Source of the DNA: Paenibacillus sp. Soil750
GTDB lineage: Bacteria > Bacillota > Bacilli > Paenibacillales > NBRC-103111
Length of the DNA stretch: 64,000 bases
Direction of reading: 5' to 3'
NCBI RefSeq assembly: GCF_001428045.1
Contig: NZ_LMSD01000012.1
Span: forward strand, 1,130,735 to 1,194,734
The translations under genes and the position numbers were made by a program. The number at the start of each line of letters is the position of its first letter. The first letter of the stretch is position 1. Positions 1 to 7,447 of the stretch are shown here, piece by piece. The notes under the pieces are model-generated. The model was not told where the DNA came from. It ran no database searches and saw nothing but the letters and a program-made list of their open reading frames with translations.

Positions 1-152
1 TGCGCAGCAACCTGTTCGAGAACAGGGCTGCCAGGCTCGACGACATCACGAGCGATCTGATCGGCATCGATTAAAAGTGCGCCACGGCTAACGAGCATGC
101 GACTAACCGTACTTTTTCCACAAGCAATACCTCCAGTTAAGCCGATATTCAT
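1..152 (-). CDS. coaE: Dephospho-CoA kinase, N-terminal part (runs off window)
   Basis: Only the first 50 codons lie in the window; the 3' part is beyond base 1. The product would phosphorylate dephospho-CoA in the last step of coenzyme A synthesis in the cytoplasm. The visible N-terminus carries the P-loop [12 protein letters not shown] followed by [10 protein letters not shown], the arrangement expected of CoaE. The ATG at 152 has a good ribosome binding site (TAGGAGAG, 8 nt upstream). It lies 35 bp behind ytaF on the same strand, and polA-mutM-ytaF-coaE is also the Bacillus gene order, so it is probably the distal gene of that operon. Confidence 0.93.
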   Translation of the reverse strand, partial: MNIGLTGGIACGKSTVSRMLVSRGALLIDADQIARDVVEPGSPVLEQVAA

Positions 153-187
153 AAGCGATTCTCTCCTAAAGGTTCATTGTTAGTGAA

Positions 188-928
188 CTATAGCATTTTC
201 AAAAGTCCCATGACAATAAGTACACAGCCTGGGAGAATAGACAGCTTCTTCATCCAGTTCATTTCTGCATATCGGAAACCAATCCGCAAGCCGACTGCAA
301 GTAAGGAGCCGCTTGAAATTGAAATGACTGAAGCCGTTAATAACGGCACGAAGCCAATAAGCGCAGCGCCGATTCCCGCTCCGAAGGCATCCAAAGATAG
401 CGCTAAGCCGAGCAAAGTAGCCTCAGAGGCTGAAATATTGCCTGATTTATCTACGTCCGCTATGGAAGGCGTTCGTAAAATTTGAATCACTAGCCCAAAA
501 CGTTTCAGCTCAATACTGAGAATCTCTTTGGTCCGCTGTAACGTATCGAACGTTACCGGCTCCACGTAACCAGAGTTGCGAATCTCTCCATAAGGCATGC
601 TGCTAACCATCGCTTGATCTGCCGTAGCAGCTGCTTGCTCTTGTTGCGTTTGGTTTTTCTGCCCTTGTCTCATTTGAACAAGAGCCCAAACGCCAATACC
701 GATTAAAATGAGCGCCCCTATCCGCTTAGCAAACCCAGGGGACATGAAGGAAGACATCAAAACGCCGATCTGCATCGAAGTAAAAATAATGATACCAGAC
801 CAAAGCGATATAATTCCAATTGAGATAAGGGGTATTCGTATTTTACGTAACCCATACATCACACCAACACCGAAACCGTCTAAAGAAACTGCAAATGCCA
901 AAATGAGCAGAGATATGACAGGAAGCAT
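188..928 (-). CDS. ytaF: Sporulation membrane protein YtaF (MntP-like)
   Basis: A 246-residue integral membrane protein. Two similar halves each contain LSLDGFG or LSLDAFG motifs in a membrane segment (AFAVSLDGFGVGV near the N-terminus, LGLALSLDAFGAGIG near residue 180), joined by a hydrophilic loop rich in Gln and Ala. This duplicated LSLDAFG layout is typical of the YtaF/MntP family; YtaF is known from Bacillus as a sporulation-linked protein and MntP relatives export manganese. I start it at ATG 928 because AGGAGGG lies 6-7 nt upstream; the frame is open to 955 but without a ribosome site there. It lies between mutM and coaE on the same strand. The transported substrate, if any, is not evident. 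Confidence 0.85.
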   Translation of the reverse strand: MLPVISLLILAFAVSLDGFGVGVMYGLRKIRIPLISIGIISLWSGIIIFTSMQIGVLMSSFMSPGFAKRIGALILIGIGVWALVQMRQGQKNQTQQEQAAATADQAMVSSMPYGEIRNSGYVEPVTFDTLQRTKEILSIELKRFGLVIQILRTPSIADVDKSGNISASEATLLGLALSLDAFGAGIGAALIGFVPLLTASVISISSGSLLAVGLRIGFRYAEMNWMKKLSILPGCVLIVMGLLKML

Positions 929-1026
929 ACAAACCCTCCTAAGCGTTTTACCCAAATAACAAGCCTCATGGGCTGTTACCTAGGCTAAGTACTCCATATC
1001 ATATGGGGAGGGTGCGCTTCTCGTGC

Positions 1027-1887
1027 CTATTTCTCAGACTTCTTTCGCGACCGCTTGGGCTTCAAAGGTTGGCAAGTGAGACATATGTGTGTCCCTCTGC
1101 CTCCCACGACGGTTTTCACAATCTCTTGGCCGCACGTTTTGCATGGCTGTAATTGTCTGCCATAAATGTTTAATTGGTGCTGGAAAAGGCCGATTTCGCC
1201 TTGTCCATTCACATAGGATTTAATGGATGATCCGCCTACCTCAACGGATTCTTGGAGGGTACGAATAATCGCCTCATGCAACAAGGCTAACTCCTTCCTA
1301 CTCAGTGAGGAAGCTTCCCGTTCGGGATGGATCCCCGCTAAGAAGAGGGACTCGTCTACATAAATATTCCCGATGCCCACGATATATGCTTGATTGAGCA
1401 GCAACGGCTTGATCTTCGTAGTTCGATGACCAATCACCCCGCGAAATGCTTCGAGGGTGAACGCCTCATCGAGCGGCTCAAGACCGAGCTTCACCAATGG
1501 TGGCTGTGTAAGCTCATCACCCTTCGGAAACAGGTGCATCGTGCCGAATTGCCGCACATCTTTGTACCGCAGCTCACTTTCATCTGTAAAACGGAACAAA
1601 ACATGTGTATGCGGTTCTATCGGATCATTGCCTGCGTACAAGCCATAGCGACCTTCCATACGCAAATGGGAGACCATCACATAATCCGTAAGCACGAAGC
1701 GAAGAAACTTTCCTCTTCGTTCAATGGTTTCAATGGTTTGTCCTTGCAGCAGCGTTTCAAACTGCTGAATATCGTCCGGCTTTTGGATAATACGAGGCAG
1801 TCTAACCTCAACATGGGCGATCGTTTTCCCTGTAATTAACTCATTCAGTGTTCGTTTGACGGTTTCGACCTCGGGTAGCTCAGGCAA
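1027..1887 (-). CDS. mutM: Formamidopyrimidine-DNA glycosylase (Fpg/MutM), TTG start
   Basis: Base-excision repair glycosylase/AP lyase acting on 8-oxoguanine and formamidopyrimidines. The N-terminus reads PELPEVETVKRTL after the initiator; the family uses the exposed N-terminal Pro as the catalytic nucleophile and the next Glu as a second catalytic residue. The middle carries VGIGNIYVDESLF, and the C-terminus has a zinc finger of the C-x2-C...C-x2-C type (CKTCGQ, CLTCQ). The start is TTG at 1887: AGGAGG is 8 nt upstream, and only this start leaves Pro as residue 2. A GTG at 1896 would overlap the ribosome site and bury the Pro. The gene follows polA by 57 bp and precedes ytaF. Expected length about 275-290; observed 286. 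Confidence 0.94.
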   Translation of the reverse strand: MPELPEVETVKRTLNELITGKTIAHVEVRLPRIIQKPDDIQQFETLLQGQTIETIERRGKFLRFVLTDYVMVSHLRMEGRYGLYAGNDPIEPHTHVLFRFTDESELRYKDVRQFGTMHLFPKGDELTQPPLVKLGLEPLDEAFTLEAFRGVIGHRTTKIKPLLLNQAYIVGIGNIYVDESLFLAGIHPEREASSLSRKELALLHEAIIRTLQESVEVGGSSIKSYVNGQGEIGLFQHQLNIYGRQLQPCKTCGQEIVKTVVGGRGTHICLTCQPLKPKRSRKKSEK

Positions 1888-1944
1888 GGTGTTCACCTCC
1901 TTCTAGGTGTTGGGAGCTGCAGTTCATGCCGCTAGACCAAATTG

Positions 1945-4608
1945 TTACTTCGCATCATACCAAGTTAGACCGAAATCAACATCTGCACGTAAAGGAACGT
2001 CCAGCTTCAGCGCAGCTGCCATGACTTCAGGCACAAGCCCCTTCATTGTTTCCAGCTCATCAGCTGGCACTTCAAAGACAAGCTCATCGTGTACTTGAAG
2101 CAGCATGCGGCTCTTCAGCCCTTCTTTCACCAAGCGATCAGCCATTTGAACCATGGCAAGCTTGATGATATCTGCCGCTGTCCCTTGGATTGGCGTATTC
2201 ATGGCAGTGCGTTCTGCGAATGAACGTATATTAAAGTTCGAATGCGTAATTTCAGGCAATAAGCGTCGACGCTGAAGCAAAGTGGTTACATATCCGTCAC
2301 GACGAGCATCCTTAACGATTTCATCCATATATCGGCGAACCCCTTGGAACACCGCGAAATACTGTTCAATGAACTGAGCGGCTTCCCGACGGGTAATATC
2401 TAAATTCTGTGACAGGCCGTAGTCGCTGATTCCGTATACGATTCCGAAGTTAACGGCTTTCGCTTGACGGCGCATATTGCTGTCAACAGCGCTTTCTTCC
2501 ACACCGAAGACATCCATCGCAGTCTTCGTGTGAATGTCCATATTCTGAAGGAACGCTTCCTTCAGCTTCTCATCTTGCGAGATGTGCGCTAGCACACGCA
2601 GCTCGATCTGGGAGTAATCCGCAGCAAGAATGTACCATCCAGGCTCGGATGGAACGAAGACCTTGCGGATCTTACGGCCCTCTTCCAGACGAATCGGAAT
2701 GTTCTGGAGGTTCGGGAACTGGCTGCTGAGTCGTCCCGTCGCGGCAATCGTCTGCCGGTAATAGGTGTGCACCTTACCGGTCTCTGGCCGCACCTCTTTG
2801 AGCAGCCCTTCGACGTATGTCGACTGCAGCTTCGCTAGCGAGCGGTAGTGCAAGATCTGCCCGACAACTTCGTTGTAGGGCGCAAGACGTTCCAGCACCT
2901 CGGCATCCGTCGAGTAGCCGGTCTTGGTCTTCTTCGAAGCTGGCAGTCCCAGCTTCTCGAACAGAACCTCACCGAGCTGCTTCGGTGAGTTGATGTTGAA
3001 CTCGACGCCGGCGAGCTTGTAAATGCTGGACATGATCGTGTCCAGCTGCTTACCAAGCTCCACGCCGAGCGTTTTGAGCCCCTCGGCATCCACGGCGATG
3101 CCGCACATCTCCATCTCCGCGAGAACGCCGGAGAGTGGCAGTTCAAGCTCGTAGAAGAGTTGATGCATCTCACTCTTCTCTAATTCATCGCGCAGCACGG
3201 GCACCATGCGCGCCATCGCCATCGCTTTGCGACCCACGTGGTCGCTAAGCGCAGCGAGTTCCGGCAGGCGAAACTTCGCGCCTTTGCCGAACACATCCTC
3301 GTCTGCCTTCACAGATGGCAGACCGTACTTCACCGACAGGCCGCTCAAGCTGAGATTCGACTCCGTCGGATCAAGGAGGTAAGCGGCCAACAGCACATCA
3401 AAATCCACCCCTGCGAGGTGGATGCCCTGCCAAGCCAGCGCCAGCTGCGCGCGGTGCAGGTCGAAGAGCTGCTTCTTCTTGGAAGCATCGCTGAGCCAAT
3501 CGCGCAGCGGCTTGCCTGCATCGCTTTGCAGCAGGGCAAACGGCACATAATACGAAGTGTTGGAAGCACCATCATCGATAAACCACACAACCCCAACCAT
3601 CACAGCTTGATGTGGATTCTCACCAACCGCTTCCACATGGATCGCGGCATGGTCGTCCAATTTGGCAACCAACTCACCCATATTAGCTTCTGTAACCGCA
3701 ACGGCTTCCAGACTCTCCACGACGAGATCTTCAGTTTCTACGCTGACTGAACCGAAATCCATCTTCTCCAGCAGCGACTTGAACTCCAGCTTGCGAAACA
3801 TACTGGATAACGCTTGTCCATCGAAGCCATCATAACGGAACGATTCCCAAGCTGTTTCCATCGGGACTTCACGGTAAATAGTGGCCAGCTCTTTGCTCAT
3901 GAGAGCACTCTTGGCATGCTCTTCCACTTTCTCTTTCATTTTGCCTTTCAGACTTGCTGTGTTTGCCAACACTTCTTCAACCGTGCCAAAGTCATGCAGC
4001 ATTTTAAGAGCCGTCTTCTCACCAACGCCGGGAATACCCGGAATATTATCGGACGTATCGCCCATGAGACCTTTCAAATCAATGATTTGATTCGGCGTAA
4101 GCCCGTATTTCTCTTTAATGGCTTCAGGATCGAAGCGATCCATCTCGCTGATTCCCTTGCGGGTAATCGCAACCGTCACTTGCTCAGAAGCAAGTTGGAG
4201 CATATCTTTATCACCAGACACGAGGAGAACTTTCTCCCCTCTCGCATCCGCTTCTTTCGTCAACGTTCCGATAATATCATCCGCTTCATAGCCAGATAGC
4301 TCGAATTGCGGGATTTTGAAAGCCTTCAGCAATTCTTTAATCAAAGGAAATTGTTCTGAAAGCTCTGTCGGCGTTTTCGCACGACCACCTTTATACTCGG
4401 TATATTCTTTATGTCGGAACGTAATTTTCCCCGCATCAAATGCAACAAGAAAATGGGTTGGCTTTTCTTCTTCAATCAATTTCAGCAGCATGGTCGTAAA
4501 TCCATATACCGCATTGGTATGTAAACCGCTTGAATTACTCAGCAAAGGTAACGCATAGAAGGCACGAAAAGCGATTGAGTTCCCATCAATAATAATAAGC
4601 TTATCCAT
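1945..4608 (-). CDS. polA: DNA polymerase I
   Basis: 887 residues. The N-terminal 5' nuclease (about 1-290) has LIIIDGNS and DGYEADD-type acidic motifs and the GIPGVGEKTA helix-hairpin-helix. The middle region (about 300-470) corresponds to the 3'-5' exonuclease fold but shows no intact DxE motif I (it reads IHVEAVGE), so proofreading is probably lost as in other Bacillales enzymes. The polymerase domain has motif A (DYSQIELRVLA), motif B (RRQAKAVNFGIVYGIS) and motif C (QVHDELVFEVP). It fills gaps in repair and replaces Okazaki primers. I prefer ATG 4608 (MDKLIIIDGNS) over the in-frame ATG at 4632. A -10-like TATGAT lies at 4642-4647 on the minus strand. It heads the polA-mutM-ytaF-coaE run. 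Confidence 0.96.
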   Translation of the reverse strand: MDKLIIIDGNSIAFRAFYALPLLSNSSGLHTNAVYGFTTMLLKLIEEEKPTHFLVAFDAGKITFRHKEYTEYKGGRAKTPTELSEQFPLIKELLKAFKIPQFELSGYEADDIIGTLTKEADARGEKVLLVSGDKDMLQLASEQVTVAITRKGISEMDRFDPEAIKEKYGLTPNQIIDLKGLMGDTSDNIPGIPGVGEKTALKMLHDFGTVEEVLANTASLKGKMKEKVEEHAKSALMSKELATIYREVPMETAWESFRYDGFDGQALSSMFRKLEFKSLLEKMDFGSVSVETEDLVVESLEAVAVTEANMGELVAKLDDHAAIHVEAVGENPHQAVMVGVVWFIDDGASNTSYYVPFALLQSDAGKPLRDWLSDASKKKQLFDLHRAQLALAWQGIHLAGVDFDVLLAAYLLDPTESNLSLSGLSVKYGLPSVKADEDVFGKGAKFRLPELAALSDHVGRKAMAMARMVPVLRDELEKSEMHQLFYELELPLSGVLAEMEMCGIAVDAEGLKTLGVELGKQLDTIMSSIYKLAGVEFNINSPKQLGEVLFEKLGLPASKKTKTGYSTDAEVLERLAPYNEVVGQILHYRSLAKLQSTYVEGLLKEVRPETGKVHTYYRQTIAATGRLSSQFPNLQNIPIRLEEGRKIRKVFVPSEPGWYILAADYSQIELRVLAHISQDEKLKEAFLQNMDIHTKTAMDVFGVEESAVDSNMRRQAKAVNFGIVYGISDYGLSQNLDITRREAAQFIEQYFAVFQGVRRYMDEIVKDARRDGYVTTLLQRRRLLPEITHSNFNIRSFAERTAMNTPIQGTAADIIKLAMVQMADRLVKEGLKSRMLLQVHDELVFEVPADELETMKGLVPEVMAAALKLDVPLRADVDFGLTWYDAK

Positions 4609-4641
4609 AAGTTCCACCCCAATTTTAAACATACTTCCTTC

Positions 4642-4647
4642 ATCATA
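4642..4647 (-). promoter_or_regulatory. Possible -10 box of polA
   Basis: TATGAT on the minus strand (5 of 6 to TATAAT), 34 bp before the polA ATG. The -35 position would fall in the T-run of the hairpin at 4672-4701; no good -35 is seen there, so this is only a candidate. Confidence 0.3.
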
Positions 4648-4663
4648 GCATACGAAATTAAAA

Positions 4664-4701
4664 TAAAAAAACGGTTCCCTACATAAACATGTAAGGAGCC
4701 G
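4664..4701 (-). terminator. Minus-strand intrinsic terminator upstream of polA
   Basis: An inverted repeat (4672-4684 with 4689-4701, loop AAAC, two mismatches) is followed on the minus strand by seven T residues. It stops transcripts running leftward into polA. The only upstream leftward gene is the EAL-GGDEF gene at 5518-7260, whose own 3' end lacks a hairpin, so that transcript would have to cross the HAD gene antisense before ending here. Confidence 0.55.
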
Positions 4702-4749
4702 AAATTTTACAAGTTAGGACGGTCAGGTCTTCAGAAGGAGGTTCTCCGT

Positions 4750-5499
4750 ATGAGTCCTTTTTTCTCACCCACACGTAAAAAGGTTATATTTTTTGATATG
4801 AATAACACGATCCTTGATCGAAGACAATGCTTCGACTCCGCTTTTCTTGAAGTTATGCAGGATTTCACGGCACGGTGGGAAACAGAGGATTCGAAACTGA
4901 CCGCGCAAGAGGCACTGCTTAGCTATAAGTCCGAGTGGAGCCGCCATCGCAAAACACCTATCCGAAGCCCTATCTCGCCAGACGAGTTGCGGCATATTTG
5001 TTTAATCAAAGCACTCCATCCATTTCCGATGCAAGTGAGTACGGCGTTTACGCGATCCTTTTTCAATCAAATCGAAGAGAAAGAGGACAATTTCGTTGCT
5101 TTATTTCCAGGGGTAGAAGACACACTAGAGCTGCTGTCACGTCAATATAAGCTGGCGATTATCAGCAATGGAAATCGAAATCGACTACAACGTAATTTGG
5201 AGAAAATGAAGCTGACCTCCTGGTTCGACCAAGAGCGTTTATTTACAACGGAGAATGATGGACCACGGAAGCCGCATCCCGCGATTTTTGAGCAAGCCCT
5301 GAAATCGATGAATACGGCTGCAGGCCAGAGTGTGATGGTTGGGAATTCGTGGCGTAATGATGTGGTAGGTGCGGCTTCTACTGGGATGGATGCGGTCTGG
5401 ATTCACCCAGCCAATATTAAGAAAATCTCTGAAAGGCGGATTGGGAAGCAGAAAGTGATCATCGTTCGTTCATTCAAACAATTAATCTATACGTTCTGA
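4750..5499 (+). CDS. HAD-superfamily hydrolase with DxN motif I
   Basis: 249 residues, ATG preceded by AGAAGGAGG. Haloacid-dehalogenase fold: motif I near residue 16 reads FFDMNNTILD, motif II IISNGN, motif III Lys in RKPHPAIFEQAL, and motif IV MVGNSWRNDVVGA. The cap is of the C1 type inserted after motif I. Family members are mostly small-molecule phosphatases. Motif I has Asn where phosphatases have the second, acid/base Asp (DxN instead of DxD), and motif IV has GNS instead of GDS, so catalysis may be altered or weak. It stands alone on the plus strand and converges on the EAL-GGDEF gene with only 18 bp between stop codons. Substrate unknown. Confidence 0.82.
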   Translation: MSPFFSPTRKKVIFFDMNNTILDRRQCFDSAFLEVMQDFTARWETEDSKLTAQEALLSYKSEWSRHRKTPIRSPISPDELRHICLIKALHPFPMQVSTAFTRSFFNQIEEKEDNFVALFPGVEDTLELLSRQYKLAIISNGNRNRLQRNLEKMKLTSWFDQERLFTTENDGPRKPHPAIFEQALKSMNTAAGQSVMVGNSWRNDVVGAASTGMDAVWIHPANIKKISERRIGKQKVIIVRSFKQLIYTF

Positions 5500-5517
5500 A
5501 AATCTTCACAGCATTCG

Positions 5518-7260
5518 TTAGCCAATCGTTTGAAAACAATAAATACTGCCTTGATGCGCCTTCGCTTTCTTCTTGAGTTGAGCCGCTGTTTGAGAAATAT
5601 AGTCTAGTGAAATAGGGGACTCACAGCTGCAGATGACTAAAGATAAGGACACCGTGACCCCTTCGCTTTTCACTTGCTGGCCCCCCCGATCCACCACATA
5701 CTCCCAGTCTTCGCCTTCATAGAACATACGGACACCGGTTTCGAAGCGATTGATGATTTCCTGACACAAGAGTTTCGGTGATAACGAGGTGGATATCGCA
5801 ATAAAATCATCACCGCCAACATGACCGACAAAATCGCTTGGTGTTCCATAGAAAGCGATGGCTTGTTGCATTAAATCCGCCATATACTGAATTAATTGAT
5901 CCCCTTTTTGAAAACCAAATCGATCATTGTACCATTTAAAATAATCCAAATCCGCATAGATCACATGAAATGGCACTCTCGCCGTTATTCGTTTGTTCAA
6001 TTCCCGATTAATTTGCAAATTCCCAGGAAGGCCTGTTAGTGGATTCGCGACGCGTGCTGATTCCATTTTCACATTCGTAATACTCTCTAATATCGTTCGT
6101 ATGGATGCTGAACCTGCCATTTTCCCCTGACTAGTAATGATGACAAGGTCGTATAAATGATGAATCGCACGTGAAGTTGCCAACTGGGACACTTGCTCCA
6201 CAGGCGTTAACTCGTCTACGATTAAGGGAGAAGCATCCATCACACTATCAATCGTGCGATTCCAGTAAAGGGAATAAGCATATTGACCAGCCAAATGCTG
6301 GAATAAGCGATCTCTCATCATAAGACCGCGCGGCTCATCGTCATGAACAATGACAACCCCGACTGCCTCTTGATTTTTTTTGAAAAACTCCGCAATTTCG
6401 GAAATTTGCACTTTCGTATGGAACACACCAACAGGTGTTTTCAGCTCGCCAATATGCCAAGTCATAGTGCCTCCTTGTACGTTGCGATGCTGCCAAATGG
6501 TCATTTTATGCGTGTCTTGAACAGTCGCAATGGATGTAGAAGGTCTCCCGAGTAAAAAGCCTTGCGCATAATGCACACCCATTTGAGTTAATTTGGCTAG
6601 CTCCTCTACTTGTTCAATTCCCTCAGCGATTAACGAAATGTTCATTTTCTGAGCAAAGGTGACGAAAGTTTCGAGAATATAAGCTTTCACTTTATTCAAA
6701 TGAATATTTTCAATCAATGAACGATCGATTTTAATAAAATCAGGCTGAAGCTCGGCAATCGCTTGGAGTGAAGAATATCCTGCCCCCGCGTCATCAATCG
6801 CAATGCGATAACCCTGTGTCCGATAATGAGCTAAAATTTTCTTAGCCAAAGTGAAGTCCTCGATCGAACTTCTTTCCGTAATTTCGAATACGACATTGCT
6901 CGGACGAAGTCCATACTGCTGTAGAATCTCAAGCGTCTTACCTGGAATAAAGCCAGGATCCTCTAAAACGTGTGACGAGATATTAATAAATAACAATTGC
7001 TGTCCGTGTTCCAAAATGGAACCTTGTATCGCCTTCTCACGGGCTAGCCGCTCTAGACGATATAGCTCACCTTGCTGCTCCGCATACTGAAACATCGCGA
7101 GCGGCGAATGGAAAGGGCCGTCCACCGGACCGCGAGTTAAAGCTTCATACCCCATCACTTGTCCATCTTGCAAGGATACAATTGGTTGATAAACGGAAGA
7201 AATACGTTGTTCTTCTATTAACTTATGAAACTCTATCGCGACTTCTGACTGAGTAAGCAT
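5518..7260 (-). CDS. EAL-CBS-GGDEF cyclic-di-GMP protein
   Basis: 580 residues. Domain order: EAL phosphodiesterase (about 10-245), a CBS pair (about 265-395), then a GGDEF domain (about 405-575). The EAL part keeps YEALTRG, DDAGAGYSS, KIDRSLI and AEGIE, so c-di-GMP hydrolysis is plausible. The GGDEF signature reads VGGDDF; with Asp for Glu, cyclase activity is uncertain and the domain may instead bind GTP. No membrane segment, so it acts in the cytoplasm. I chose ATG 7260, which has GAGGATG upstream; earlier in-frame ATGs (7275, 7266) lack one. It is divergent from the receiver-kinase gene at 7448, and 11-bp-spaced PhoP-like hexamers lie at 7322-7349. Confidence 0.9.
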   Translation of the reverse strand: MLTQSEVAIEFHKLIEEQRISSVYQPIVSLQDGQVMGYEALTRGPVDGPFHSPLAMFQYAEQQGELYRLERLAREKAIQGSILEHGQQLLFINISSHVLEDPGFIPGKTLEILQQYGLRPSNVVFEITERSSIEDFTLAKKILAHYRTQGYRIAIDDAGAGYSSLQAIAELQPDFIKIDRSLIENIHLNKVKAYILETFVTFAQKMNISLIAEGIEQVEELAKLTQMGVHYAQGFLLGRPSTSIATVQDTHKMTIWQHRNVQGGTMTWHIGELKTPVGVFHTKVQISEIAEFFKKNQEAVGVVIVHDDEPRGLMMRDRLFQHLAGQYAYSLYWNRTIDSVMDASPLIVDELTPVEQVSQLATSRAIHHLYDLVIITSQGKMAGSASIRTILESITNVKMESARVANPLTGLPGNLQINRELNKRITARVPFHVIYADLDYFKWYNDRFGFQKGDQLIQYMADLMQQAIAFYGTPSDFVGHVGGDDFIAISTSLSPKLLCQEIINRFETGVRMFYEGEDWEYVVDRGGQQVKSEGVTVSLSLVICSCESPISLDYISQTAAQLKKKAKAHQGSIYCFQTIG

Positions 7261-7321
7261 GTCCATCATCCTCATCTATTTCTGCATCTATTCCAAGTCT
7301 AGCAAATCAAATGATAGGTAA

Positions 7322-7349
7322 GATTAACCATATGTAAAATGTATGTAAA
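7322..7349 (-). promoter_or_regulatory. PhoP-box-like repeats upstream of the EAL-GGDEF gene
   Basis: On the minus strand TTTACA (7349-7344), TTTACA (7338-7333) and TTAATC (7327-7322) are separated by exactly 5 bp, i.e. 11-bp periodicity as in Bacillus PhoP boxes. Two hexamers match perfectly, the third 4 of 6. A -10-like TATCAT follows at 7316-7311. The region is AT-rich, so chance is not excluded. Confidence 0.4.
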
Positions 7350-7447
7350 GACTTTAAGAAAAAAAGAGGGAATTACACTTTTTCCTCGAAAAGGTGAGAT
7401 ATGGATTGTAGGTGCGTATAGCAGATCTCGTGCGGAAAGGACAACCG

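Noticed and set aside
3238-3750. Open frame of 170 codons antisense to polA
   Set aside because: polA is certain on the other strand; the frame is a by-product of its codon use and has no family motif.
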